A DNA stretch of 37,136 bases from an uncultured Methylococcaceae bacterium (GTDB taxonomy: Bacteria > Pseudomonadota > Gammaproteobacteria > Methylococcales > Methylococcaceae). The stretch's first letter is position 1. Each line of letters opens with the position of its first letter. Positions 16,408 through 24,707 of the stretch are shown in pieces. The position numbers and the translations under genes are program-made. Location of the stretch: positions 1-37,136 of the forward strand of contig CAIVXW010000345.1 in assembly GCA_903910005.1 (NCBI GenBank), in the 5' to 3' direction. The notes beneath the pieces were generated by a model. The model was not told the origin of the DNA and searched no databases. It saw only the letters and a list, made by a program, of their open reading frames with translations.

Positions 16408-16859
16408 CTCCCCGGCAAAAACGCATGGCGGTGGTGGCCCTGTTGCTGGCGGGTGTCGCTACCGCAGTCGGGCTGGGACTGACCGCCTTCCAGAAAAACC
16501 TGCTGTATTTTTATACGCCGACCCAGGTCAGTGGCGGTGAGGCTCCCACGGGTTATCCCTTTCGGGTGGGAGGCCTGGTCGTGGCCGGTTCGGTCAGGCG
16601 CGATCCTGACAGTCTGACCGTGCATTTTTCAGTCACCGATGGACCCGCCACCCTGCCGGTGGTGTACACCGGTATTTTGCCGGATTTGTTCCGCGAAGGG
16701 CAGGGCATCATCTCGGTGGGGCAACTCAATGCCGCCGGGGTGTTTGAGGCCACTGAAGTGCTGGCCAAGCATGATGAAAACTACATGCCACCTGAAGTCG
16801 CCGCTGCCCTTGAACAAAGCGGGCAACGGGTTCCCAACTATAAGGAGTATCAAAAATGA
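16404..16859 (+). CDS. ccmE: Cytochrome c maturation haem chaperone CcmE
   Basis: A 151-residue membrane-anchored periplasmic haem chaperone. It has an N-terminal anchor helix (about 7-28), an OB-fold core (FRVGGLVVAGSVRRD) and the covalent haem-binding His in AKHDENYMPPEV (H123) with Tyr127 in the conserved HxxxY arrangement. It sits between ccmD and ccmF with four-base overlaps on both sides. Confidence 0.96.
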   Translation: MTPRQKRMAVVALLLAGVATAVGLGLTAFQKNLLYFYTPTQVSGGEAPTGYPFRVGGLVVAGSVRRDPDSLTVHFSVTDGPATLPVVYTGILPDLFREGQGIISVGQLNAAGVFEATEVLAKHDENYMPPEVAAALEQSGQRVPNYKEYQK

Positions 16860-18832
16860 TCGGAGAACTGGGTCATCTGACCTTGATCGTAGCCTTGCTC
16901 ATGGCTGTTTTGCAGTCGGTGTACCCATTGCTGGGAGCCGCCCGGGCGGTTCCGGTGTGGATGGCGGTGGGACGGGCTGCCGGACGGGCCCAGTGCGGGT
17001 TTCTGCTGGTGTCGTTTGGCTGTCTGATTGCCACCTTTGTCAATCATGACTTTTCCATGGCCTATGTGGCGGAAAATTCCAACACCGGTTTGCCGCTGTA
17101 CTACCGCATTGCCGCTGCCTGGGGGGCTCACGAAGGCTCCATGCTGTTGTGGGCCACCATTCTGGGGCTGTGGACGGCGATGGTCAGTTATTTCAGCAAG
17201 GGGTTGTCCGAACCGTTTCTGGCCCGGGTGCTGGGCATCATGGGGCTGGTCAGTACCGGCATTTTGCTGTTCATCCTGCTGACCTCCAACCCGTTCGTAC
17301 GCAATCCGGAGCCACCGGCTGACGGCAATGATCTCAATCCGCTGTTACAGGATTTCGGCATGACGGTACACCCTCCCATGCTCTACATGGGCTACGTCGG
17401 TCTGTCGGTGGCCTTCAGTTTTGCCATGGCCGCCCTGCTGGGCGGATCGCTGGATTCAGCCTGGGCCCGCTGGTCCAGACCCTGGACACTGATTGCCTGG
17501 GTTTTTCTCACCTTTGGCATCGTACTGGGTTCCTGGTGGGCCTACTACGAACTGGGCTGGGGCGGCTGGTGGTTCTGGGATCCGGTTGAAAATGCTTCCT
17601 TCATGCCCTGGCTGGTGGCGACCGCCCTTTTGCATTCCCTGGCGGTGACCGAAAAGCGCGGTGCCTTCAAGGTATGGACGGTACTCCTGGCCTTGTTTGC
17701 CTTTTCCCTGAGTCTGCTGGGAACCTTCCTGGTTCGTTCCGGGGTGCTGACCTCCGTACACGCCTTTGCCTCTGACCCGACCCGGGGGTTGTTCATCCTG
17801 ATCCTGCTGGCCCTGGTGGTGGGCGGTTCGCTGTTGCTGTACGCCCTGAGGGCTCCCGCCATCCGCGATCAGGTTCACTTTGAACTATTCTCAAAGGAAA
17901 ACCTGCTGTTGCTGAACAACATTCTGCTGGTGACGGCAGCGGCCAGCGTACTGCTGGGGACGCTCTATCCGCTGGTGCTGGATGCCCTCAAGCTCGGCAA
18001 AATCTCGGTCGGCCCTCCCTATTTCAGCGCGGTTTTTGCCCCGGTCATGGCCCCCATATTCCTGCTGGCCGGGCTGGCTCCGCTGGTCGCCTGGCGCAAG
18101 GCCAGCCTGGGCAAACAGGCCGGTTTGCTCTACCGCCTGGCGGGTGGCAGCCTGCTGCTCGGGGTTATCACCACGGCGTTGTCGTGGAACCTCCGCGACA
18201 TCACCACCCTGGCGGGTCTCAGCATGGCCTTCTGGCTGAGTGCCACCGCCCTGTTGAGCCTGTGGCAACGGGTCAAACTCAGACATTCTACCTGGCAGGG
18301 GTTGCGCTCCCAGTCGCGCAGCATCTATGGCATGACCCTGGCCCATCTCGGGCTGGCGGTGTTTCTGACCGGGGTGACCCTGTCCGGCGGCTACAGCGAG
18401 GAAAAAGTCGTGCGACTGGGACCGGGCGACACCGCCGAACTGAAAGGCTACCGGTTTACCTTCAAGGGCATCACCGAAGTACAGGGCGACAACTACACGG
18501 CCCGGCGCGGCGAGTTTGAAGTCCGCCAGGGAGACGGTTCGCCCCATACCCTGTGGCCGGAGAAGCGGGTCTACAACGTACGTGGCAACCCCATGACCGA
18601 AGCCGCGATAGATCCTGGCCTCACCCGCGACCTTTACGTGGCACTGGGCGAACCCATGGACGGCGGCGACTGGAGCGTCCGCCTCTACTGCAAGCCGTTC
18701 ATCCGCTGGATCTGGCTGGGAGGGCTGTGCATGGCCGCCGGTGGCCTGCTTTCGGCCAGTGACCGCCGTTACCGCATGGCCCGCGCCCTGGAAGATGCGG
18801 CGACTGTTCCAGCCGGTTCGCAGCGGGCCTGA
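16856..18832 (+). CDS. ccmF: Haem lyase subunit CcmF
   Basis: A 658-residue polytopic membrane protein that, with CcmH, attaches haem to CXXCH apocytochromes in the periplasm. The WWD haem-handling motif is GWGGWWFWDPVENASFMPWL (about 234-253). Conserved His are in FVNHDFS, GAHEGS and TVHPPMLYMGYVG. The large count of haem sites in the nearby cytochrome operon makes this machinery essential. ccmG, ccmH and ccmI do not follow; the region after it contains repeats. Confidence 0.96.
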   Translation: MIGELGHLTLIVALLMAVLQSVYPLLGAARAVPVWMAVGRAAGRAQCGFLLVSFGCLIATFVNHDFSMAYVAENSNTGLPLYYRIAAAWGAHEGSMLLWATILGLWTAMVSYFSKGLSEPFLARVLGIMGLVSTGILLFILLTSNPFVRNPEPPADGNDLNPLLQDFGMTVHPPMLYMGYVGLSVAFSFAMAALLGGSLDSAWARWSRPWTLIAWVFLTFGIVLGSWWAYYELGWGGWWFWDPVENASFMPWLVATALLHSLAVTEKRGAFKVWTVLLALFAFSLSLLGTFLVRSGVLTSVHAFASDPTRGLFILILLALVVGGSLLLYALRAPAIRDQVHFELFSKENLLLLNNILLVTAAASVLLGTLYPLVLDALKLGKISVGPPYFSAVFAPVMAPIFLLAGLAPLVAWRKASLGKQAGLLYRLAGGSLLLGVITTALSWNLRDITTLAGLSMAFWLSATALLSLWQRVKLRHSTWQGLRSQSRSIYGMTLAHLGLAVFLTGVTLSGGYSEEKVVRLGPGDTAELKGYRFTFKGITEVQGDNYTARRGEFEVRQGDGSPHTLWPEKRVYNVRGNPMTEAAIDPGLTRDLYVALGEPMDGGDWSVRLYCKPFIRWIWLGGLCMAAGGLLSASDRRYRMARALEDAATVPAGSQRA

Positions 18833-18840
18833 GACCAGAG

Positions 18841-18868
18841 ACCCGGTGCGGCAAATCACGCACCGGGT
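18841..18868 (+). terminator. Hairpin after ccmF
   Basis: ACCCGGTGCG pairs perfectly with CGCACCGGGT around an eight-base loop, starting eight bases after the ccmF stop. No T-run follows, so termination is inferred from position. Confidence 0.5.
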
Positions 18869-18960
18869 AGGTCAAATCACACAGCCGACCTGGCTCATGG
18901 CGCAATAACCGACTGTTTTGCTTGGTTTTGCCACTGGCGCAGGGTTTGCTGGATTCCGTA

Positions 18961-19042
18961 AGTGGCGCGGCCATCCTGTGAGTGGCGCGGCCATCCTGGC
19001 CGCGTGGCGGGTTAAGTGGCGAGTGGCGAGTGAACACTGCAT
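18961..19042. repeat. Composite dispersed repeat (copy 2)
   Basis: This holds a half copy (AGTGGCGCGGCCATCCTGTG), then a full palindrome CGCGGCCATCCTGGCCGCG (18986-19004), two heptamers GTGGCGA (19016-19029), and TGGCGAGTGAACACTGCAT (19024-19042), which is shared in inverted form with copy 1 at 2231-2249. Confidence 0.8.
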
Positions 19043-19080
19043 GCCAACCCCTAATTCCTGAACCCCAACCCCTGAATCAC

Positions 19081-19347
19081 ATGAACAATCCATCCCGATT
19101 CCTTGCCGCCCTGCGTGCCCACCCCCGTGTCCAGCAAGTAGCCCCCTGGCTGGCCGGGGCCGGTATGGCCGTGGGTCATGCGGCGGTTTCTTCCAGTTGT
19201 ACCATCCCGCAACAGGGGCGTTGCAGCAGTTGCGGCAGCTGTGTCATCGTGGTCGGCAGCCTGGCCTTCTGGGCCCTGGCCAGAAAACAGCAGGAATCCC
19301 GGGCCGTCGCTGAAGTCACCGAGACTGATCGGCAGCATCACCGCTAG
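19081..19347 (+). CDS. Small Cys-rich membrane-associated protein
   Basis: An 88-residue protein that I cannot assign to a named family. After a basic N-terminal segment (FLAALRAHPRVQQVAPWL) come a glycine/alanine stretch, a cluster of five Cys (SSSCTIPQQGRCSSCGSC), and then a transmembrane-like helix (VIVVGSLAFWALA) with a charged tail. The Cys cluster suggests metal, Fe-S or haem handling, or disulfide chemistry. It lies after ccmF, though repeats intervene. The ribosome site is poor, so the exact start is unsure. Function is not proposed. Confidence 0.55.
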   Translation: MNNPSRFLAALRAHPRVQQVAPWLAGAGMAVGHAAVSSSCTIPQQGRCSSCGSCVIVVGSLAFWALARKQQESRAVAEVTETDRQHHR

Positions 19348-19803
19348 GGCCAGTCGATCGTGTCCACGCTCCGGCGTCATTGCCATTAAGTTAGCGTATT
19401 GGCTCCCCTCCTCCGTAATCGGGGGATGGGCTTCATGACGGTCACTCAATGCTTTATTCATGAACGGCATCGACATTAGCTATTACTGCGAAGGTTACAG
19501 TCAATTCAGGGTTGAGGATTTATACCCCTGTCATTATTCGTTACCTGCCTTCCAGCCCCAATATCCGGTTGATCCAGGCCACGAACCCTGACAGAACCCC
19601 TTGGGGTCATCAGGAAAAAAGGGGGAGGAACGAAGGGATGGATTCCCCTGTAGCGCGGCCATCCTGGCCGCGTGGCGGGCAAGACGCCCGCGATCCCGGG
19701 ACAGAAAGCCTGCCTCAAACCGGCTCAACGTCGGAAATACGGTGATTTTCCAGCGGGAAGGGAGTAAGGTATTAACTCATAATTATTTTATAGAGGAGTA
19801 TTT
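19348..19803. other. Intergenic region with one repeat copy
   Basis: No gene is supported. Besides the palindrome at 19654-19672, it has a small CCTCCGTAATCGGGGG-type inverted element near 19408 that I cannot explain. A/T-rich sequence just before 19804 may hold the promoter of the antitoxin-like gene. Confidence 0.35.
19654..19672. repeat. Palindromic dispersed repeat (copy 3)
   Basis: An exact copy of CGCGGCCATCCTGGCCGCG, an 8-bp perfect stem with a three-base loop. It is followed by TGGCGGG as in copy 2. No heptamer array is present at this copy. Confidence 0.8.
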
Positions 19804-20004
19804 ATGAATCTTGCCGAACAACTTTATCAGACGGTCAAACCATTACCCGAAACACTGGTGCAGGAAGTTCTGGATTTTGCCTTGTTTTTACAGCAACGCG
19901 AAGAATCGCTGGAATGGCGCAATTTTATGCTTGCCCAGACCAGTTCCCTTGATGATTGGGACAATGCCGAAGACGAGGTATGGAATGATGTACCTGCCAT
20001 CTGA
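19804..20004 (+). CDS. DUF2281-like antitoxin, apparently orphan
   Basis: A 66-residue protein that resembles DUF2281/VapB-type antitoxins: LPETLVQEVLDFALFLQQRE near the start, then an acidic C-terminal tail (DDWDNAEDEVWND). A good ribosome site, GAGGAG, precedes the ATG. Such genes normally sit directly ahead of a MazF/PemK- or PIN-type toxin. Here no toxin follows within the next 100 bases, only another small antitoxin-like gene. It may be a solitary remnant or act in trans. Confidence 0.7.
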   Translation: MNLAEQLYQTVKPLPETLVQEVLDFALFLQQREESLEWRNFMLAQTSSLDDWDNAEDEVWNDVPAI

Positions 20005-20106
20005 TTCACTCATCTGGATAGCTTCGCCGATGCCTTCCTCACCAAAAACCCATAAAATGGGGCTGATGCAGCAGCTTTTTCCCCAAACCCCCACGGAGTC
20101 CACGCC

Positions 20107-20322
20107 ATGAGCGTCAACGAACTGCTCCCCTCGGTCGCGGCCCTCTCCCACGCCGAGAAATTCCGGCTGGTGCAAATCGTTCTGCGGCAACTGGCGGAGG
20201 AAGAGGGTATTCCCAGCGAGCCGACCGATGACTTCGATCCGCGCCGCTATTTCGGTGTCGCCCAGCACACCCGGCAAGCCGTGGATGATTACCTTTCATC
20301 CGCCCGCGAAGGGTGGACGTGA
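20107..20322 (+). CDS. Small antitoxin-like protein
   Basis: A 71-residue protein with a helical N-terminus (LSHAEKFRLVQIVLRQLAEE) of the type found in short antitoxins. The C-terminal part is DDFDPRRYFGVAQHTRQAVD. GGAG lies ten bases ahead of the ATG. No toxin partner follows; its end merges into the HsdM relic. The family is inferred only from general resemblance. Confidence 0.55.
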   Translation: MSVNELLPSVAALSHAEKFRLVQIVLRQLAEEEGIPSEPTDDFDPRRYFGVAQHTRQAVDDYLSSAREGWT

Positions 20323-20539
20323 AGAACCGCGTTATTCCATGCGTGTGTCGATGGAGCGAATCGAGAAGGAAAGCCACAACCTGAACATCTCTCGCTACAT
20401 CAGCACTGCGGAAGCGGAAGCGGCAGTGGATTTGTCAGCCATCCATGCCGAATTGCTTACACTGACGCAGGCCATCGAAACGGCCCGGGAAAAGCACAAC
20501 GCCTTCCTCAAGCAACTGGGCTTGCCGCTGTTGCCGTGA
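20315..20539 (+). pseudogene. Type I restriction-modification methylase (HsdM) C-terminal fragment
   Basis: The frame reads REEPRYSMRVSMERIEK, then NLNISRYIST and a coiled-coil-like tail with KHNAFLKQLGLPLLP. The NLNISRY motif followed by a helical ELxxLxxxI..A..KHNxFLxELGL tail is the normal C-terminus of HsdM subunits (about 500 residues). The catalytic N-terminal part is missing; similarity begins where the small antitoxin-like gene ends. Neither hsdS nor hsdR is seen. It is a relic. Confidence 0.7.
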
Positions 20540-20652
20540 CGGAGCATCCAGAATCATGATTCACAATGAGATATTCCATGCAAACTGACTCCCTGAACGT
20601 CCACTACCGTCACCGGGCACAGTAAAACTTCCCACCCAAGCCCCAACCCTGC

Positions 20653-22050
20653 ATGCGTCTGCCCCTGATCCTGCTACTGTTATGCCCTGCCTTACCGGTT
20701 CATGCCTGGACCTGGCACGGACAGGTGCGTACCAAGTTGCAAACCGACAACCGTTATACCGGCCAGGCGGATGTATTTGGCGAGGTGTGGGGGCAGATGG
20801 GCTTTGAGCACGGTGGCCGTGATCTCAGGGGGGCGGTGGATGTGATGGGCCATGCCGGGCGGTTTGATTTTGAAAGCGGCTCCAGGCTGTATCAGGGCTA
20901 TCTCGACAAGGGCTATGCCGCATTCGACAGCCGGGTGAAACTGGGCCGCTTCGAGCGCACCGACCATCTGGGCTTTTATCTGGTGGATGGCGGCAACTGG
21001 ACGTACACCCCCCAGGGGCAAAACTGGACGGTCGAAGCCTATGCCGGACGTCCCCGGCGTATCGACCATGTGCGTTCGGTGGAAGGCGATTTCGTGGGCG
21101 GCGTGGAGGTACGCAGTCACTGGGCCTTGAATTGGGGCAACGGGCACTGGCCGGGGCTTACGAGCATCGACTGGCGCGGCGGGTATCAGCGGTTTGCCTA
21201 TTCGGCGTCTGACACCCGTGACCCGCTATCGACCCAGCAGGCCGTATTGAATGGCGTGCAGGGGGTCGATGCCAGTCAGTTGCTGGCCGATGCCGGTATT
21301 CCATATACCGTACCAGTGACACCCGCTGCTCCCTCGCCGGTGGCGGATGCCGTGGATCGCTGGCAGATGGGTTCGACCCTGCGGGGACACTGGCGGGCTG
21401 AACCGTATAGCCAGTATGAAGTGAATGTACTGGGGACGTATCGCAGCGATCAAAGCCGGGTGGAAAATGCCCTGACCACCGCCTGGCTGGATCTCGGGAA
21501 AACCGTGCGCTGGCGCGGCAGTTACGAGTATTACCGCCCTCGGGAGCCGTTTCTGACGTTCCGCGAACGCTTTTACAGCGCCTATGTGCTGGGCGAGCAA
21601 ACCCTGATGAAATCCCGCGTACACTACAGCCCGACTGAACGCTGGACGGCGTATGCCGGCGGGATGCATGCCACCCGTCAGGGCGATGACGGTTACGGGG
21701 GCGATGCCGGCGTGACCTGCCGCATCACGCCCAATCTGTCGCTATCCGGCGAGTTTGATTATCTGGGGCTGGGCGTGGATCAGGCCCGCAGCGGGTATCT
21801 GGCCCTCAGTCATACCGTCAACTCCCGGCTTCAGCTCCGGCTCAATACCGCCTTGCGGTTTGAGCAAAAGCAGTTTTACGGCGACAACCGGGCCGCCGGG
21901 GCTGAGGCCGAAGCTCGCTACATGGTACGCAACAACTGGATCGTGCAACTGGCCGCCAGCCAGATCTGGAACACCCGCCTGCCGGATGAATATCTGGCCG
22001 CCGTGCAGGCGATTTATTACTTCGACCCTTTCAAGCCCAAATCGCCCTGA
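20653..22050 (+). CDS. Outer-membrane beta-barrel protein of the multihaem cytochrome operon
   Basis: A 465-residue protein with a clear signal peptide (MRLPLILLLLCPALPVHAW, cleavage after HA). The mature part alternates aromatic and polar residues throughout (for example VRWRGSYEYYRP, VEVRSHWALNWGNGHWPG, LRLNTALRFEQKQF), as in outer-membrane beta-barrels. It has no CXXCH. Its stop overlaps the start of the seven-haem cytochrome (TGATG), making it the first gene of the operon. By position it plays the part that MtrB or PioB barrels play in porin-cytochrome conduits, but I see no sequence motif that assigns it to those families. No good ribosome site was seen at the ATG. Confidence 0.75.
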   Translation: MRLPLILLLLCPALPVHAWTWHGQVRTKLQTDNRYTGQADVFGEVWGQMGFEHGGRDLRGAVDVMGHAGRFDFESGSRLYQGYLDKGYAAFDSRVKLGRFERTDHLGFYLVDGGNWTYTPQGQNWTVEAYAGRPRRIDHVRSVEGDFVGGVEVRSHWALNWGNGHWPGLTSIDWRGGYQRFAYSASDTRDPLSTQQAVLNGVQGVDASQLLADAGIPYTVPVTPAAPSPVADAVDRWQMGSTLRGHWRAEPYSQYEVNVLGTYRSDQSRVENALTTAWLDLGKTVRWRGSYEYYRPREPFLTFRERFYSAYVLGEQTLMKSRVHYSPTERWTAYAGGMHATRQGDDGYGGDAGVTCRITPNLSLSGEFDYLGLGVDQARSGYLALSHTVNSRLQLRLNTALRFEQKQFYGDNRAAGAEAEARYMVRNNWIVQLAASQIWNTRLPDEYLAAVQAIYYFDPFKPKSP

Positions 22051-22763
22051 TGCTGTTCCGTCTCCTCACCCTGTTCATGCTGTTATCGCTGGGGCTGGCC
22101 GATGCCCGTCTGACGGCGGATGACACGCCGTCCGCGTCGTCTGCGGAACAGGCCGCTTCCGCGCAAACGCCCAAACCACCGCGCTGGTGGGAAAAACGCG
22201 ACAAGCCCGGAATCAATCTACTGCCGCTCTTTCCTGAAGTCCAAGGCACCGGGCGCACCGGAGACAAGCCGACAGCCGGTATTCATTATCCGCACCGGGC
22301 GCATTTCAAAATCATGGAACAGGAGGGCGATAGCTGCCTGTTGTGTCACGGGTTTGGGCCGAACACCCTGACCGACAAAAAACAGTTGAAATCCCTGACC
22401 ACCATTGCCAACGAACCACTCCGGGCGGTGTGTCACGACTGTCATGTCGACGAGCGACGCGGTCCCTGGCGGTGTGATTTGTGCCACGACGACCGAACCA
22501 GAATTTGGCCGGTTGACCACAATTACAGCTATATCGACCATCACGGTGAAGCCGGTCGCCGTGACGAAGCCGCCTGTCGTGAATGCCATCTGGATTTGTC
22601 TTTTTGCACCAACTGCCATTTGCGCCGGGACACGGCCGGGCAGGGCTATCACCCGCTGGGTTATCGCAGCCTGCACGGGCTGGAAGCCCGTATCGACACC
22701 CTGAGTTGCGGGCGGTGTCACAATACCCCGTATTGCGATGAATGCCACAGGGCTCAACGATGA
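22050..22763 (+). CDS. Periplasmic seven-haem cytochrome c
   Basis: A 237-residue exported protein: N-terminal hydrophobic signal (MLFRLLTLFMLLSLGLADA), a Ser/Ala/Pro-rich linker, then seven CXXCH motifs (CLLCH, CHDCH, CDLCH, CRECH, CTNCH, CGRCH, CDECH) between residues 96 and 233. No CXXCK or other catalytic haem motif is present, so it is likely an electron carrier or wire. Many non-motif His can serve as second axial ligands. It is coupled to the barrel gene upstream and to the eight-haem cytochrome downstream by overlapping stop and start codons. No named family was recognised. Confidence 0.9.
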   Translation: MLFRLLTLFMLLSLGLADARLTADDTPSASSAEQAASAQTPKPPRWWEKRDKPGINLLPLFPEVQGTGRTGDKPTAGIHYPHRAHFKIMEQEGDSCLLCHGFGPNTLTDKKQLKSLTTIANEPLRAVCHDCHVDERRGPWRCDLCHDDRTRIWPVDHNYSYIDHHGEAGRRDEAACRECHLDLSFCTNCHLRRDTAGQGYHPLGYRSLHGLEARIDTLSCGRCHNTPYCDECHRAQR

Positions 22764-23770
22764 AACCCACCGCTTACCCGCTGCTTGTGCTGTTGCTGCT
22801 GTTGTGCGGGCTGGCCGGGAACGCCCCGGCCCAGGCCAGGCAGTACACGGTATCGACCCTGACCGGCAACCTGCTGCTGACCCCGGCCCATGGCGAACGC
22901 GGTTCGGCCTGGGGTAAAGCCAATTGTCAGGGCTGCCACGTGTTGCGGCTGATTCATGCCAATGCCCCGCTGATTCGGCCCGTGGTGCAACAGCGGGGTT
23001 ATCAAACCTGCGGCGGGTGTCACGGCGACAACGGCACCGGCCAGACCCGTCGCTGCCTGGTGTGTCACAACAATCAGGATTTACCGCTGCATCCGCTCCA
23101 GACCGGCACACACCGGCATGATTTCGCAACCGGCAAAGACCGTCCACTCGGTGACGGTGACTGTTTGCTCTGTCATGTTAAATCCGACATGGACGGCCGC
23201 TTTGAACTGACGGTCGATCTGACCCCGTTCCGCGATGCCGACGGCAAGCCATCGCCCTATGTCAGCCAGCGCGATTTCTGCCTGCGTTGCCACAACCAGA
23301 CCCACCAGCCCCGGGGCGTGCGTATCCAGCTTCGTCCGCAGTACGGGCTCAATGATCCCCTGGTGACCATCGAGGACAACTACCGCTACATTGACCGGCA
23401 CGGTGATCCCGCCGGCGGTGGCGGTACCTATTCCGGCCTGCGCGGGTCAAGCGGCTACCGTTACGGCCAGTCGGTCGAGTGTACCGATTGCCACGTCATG
23501 CACGGCACCCGGAACAGTAATCTGCTGCTGGATGATTCCCGCAAGGGCGTCAGTCAGCTCAATCCGCTGCTGCGTTCAAAGCCTTATCGGGCGATTGAAT
23601 CAACCCCCGGCAACTACGCCCAGGTGTGTGTGCTGTGTCACCGGATGGATGATCTTTCGGTGGAGGATGCGGCTCTGGATACCGGCAATGGCCTGTCCGG
23701 TGTGCATGATGCGCGCTCTGATTGTGGCGAGTGCCACGTACACGGGCAGGGTTTTGGAGGCGGGCTGTGA
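22760..23770 (+). CDS. Periplasmic eight-haem cytochrome c
   Basis: A 336-residue exported cytochrome with signal peptide (YPLLVLLLLLCGLAGNAPAQA) and eight CXXCH motifs (CQGCH, CGGCH, CLVCH, CLLCH, CLRCH, CTDCH, CVLCH, CGECH). It contains YRYIDRHGDPAGGGGTYSGL and VECTDCHVMHGTRNSNLLLD. These resemble the doubled-CXXCH arrangement of environmental multihaem proteins, in which CHxxHG is recurrent. The start overlaps the previous stop (ATGA), and its own stop overlaps the GTG of the next gene. No enzymatic motif is seen. Confidence 0.9.
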   Translation: MKPTAYPLLVLLLLLCGLAGNAPAQARQYTVSTLTGNLLLTPAHGERGSAWGKANCQGCHVLRLIHANAPLIRPVVQQRGYQTCGGCHGDNGTGQTRRCLVCHNNQDLPLHPLQTGTHRHDFATGKDRPLGDGDCLLCHVKSDMDGRFELTVDLTPFRDADGKPSPYVSQRDFCLRCHNQTHQPRGVRIQLRPQYGLNDPLVTIEDNYRYIDRHGDPAGGGGTYSGLRGSSGYRYGQSVECTDCHVMHGTRNSNLLLDDSRKGVSQLNPLLRSKPYRAIESTPGNYAQVCVLCHRMDDLSVEDAALDTGNGLSGVHDARSDCGECHVHGQGFGGGL

Positions 23771-24675
23771 GGCATCTGGCCCTGATTGCATGGCTGGCAT
23801 GGACTCTGGTGGCCCGGGCCGGTGAGGAGGATCCGGATGCCAGTTACGACACCAGCAAACGGCTGCCTGCACTGCACCATGCGGTGGGGATGTCGTTGCC
23901 GGTTGACTGGTCAACGCCTGAACACCTGCCGCTGGGCCCCGAGCGGCGGGTCGAGTGCAGTACCTGTCACGGCCTGAAAAACCTGGAACGAATGCCCTAT
24001 CGCACGGTGGACAAAAAATCGGCCCGGTTCCTGCGCGGCGGTCCCTATGCCACCCTGACGGCATTTTGTTCCAACTGCCATGACCCCGCCGCCCTCAAGC
24101 GGCCCAATATCCACAGCATGCTGGATGATTCGGGAAAAATCCGCGAAGACCATTGCACCTATTGCCACGAGGCGGTGCCGCAAGAACGGGAGCGGCCTCA
24201 CCGGGCAGTGGATTACCGGCTGCGGCTGCCGCCGGAGCAACTGTGTTACGGCTGCCACGGCAAAACCCCGCATTTCAATGCGCTGGAACATCAGGCTGCC
24301 AAACCGGATGAGGCGATGCGTCGCCACATCCGCGAATCCGAACGGCAACAGGGTATCCGGTTGCCGCTGAGTGGTGAGGGTCAGGTGATGTGTCCGACCT
24401 GCCACGCACCGCATCAGTACGGCGTGATTGATGAACGCAAAAACCCGGCCGGACGCAGCGTGCAGGCGGCCGATCCGGAACGCGGCATCGAATACCAGGC
24501 CCATCCCTGGAATGCGGTCATACAGGCCGACAAACAGGATCGGCTTGACAGCCTGAACCACGAACTGCACACCACGCTGCAACTGGAGTATCGCCGCATC
24601 AGCCAGGAAGTACTGCTGCGTCAGGCTGCCCGCGATGGCACGTTGTGCCTTGCCTGTCACCAGTTCAGGGACTGA
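23767..24675 (+). CDS. Periplasmic six-haem cytochrome c
   Basis: A 302-residue exported cytochrome. I choose GTG 23767, overlapping the upstream TGA, because it gives a proper signal peptide (RHLALIAWLAWTLVARAGEE). The ORF-track start inside the previous gene gives none. Six CXXCH motifs are present (CSTCH, CSNCH, CTYCH, CYGCH, CPTCH, CLACH). The last lies almost at the C-terminus after a long helical segment without haems, which could be an interaction arm. It is 32 bases from the membrane polyferredoxin gene. Confidence 0.88.
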   Translation: MRHLALIAWLAWTLVARAGEEDPDASYDTSKRLPALHHAVGMSLPVDWSTPEHLPLGPERRVECSTCHGLKNLERMPYRTVDKKSARFLRGGPYATLTAFCSNCHDPAALKRPNIHSMLDDSGKIREDHCTYCHEAVPQERERPHRAVDYRLRLPPEQLCYGCHGKTPHFNALEHQAAKPDEAMRRHIRESERQQGIRLPLSGEGQVMCPTCHAPHQYGVIDERKNPAGRSVQAADPERGIEYQAHPWNAVIQADKQDRLDSLNHELHTTLQLEYRRISQEVLLRQAARDGTLCLACHQFRD

Positions 24676-24707
24676 CATTTCCCCACCCACACCCCCGGAT
24701 CACTGCC

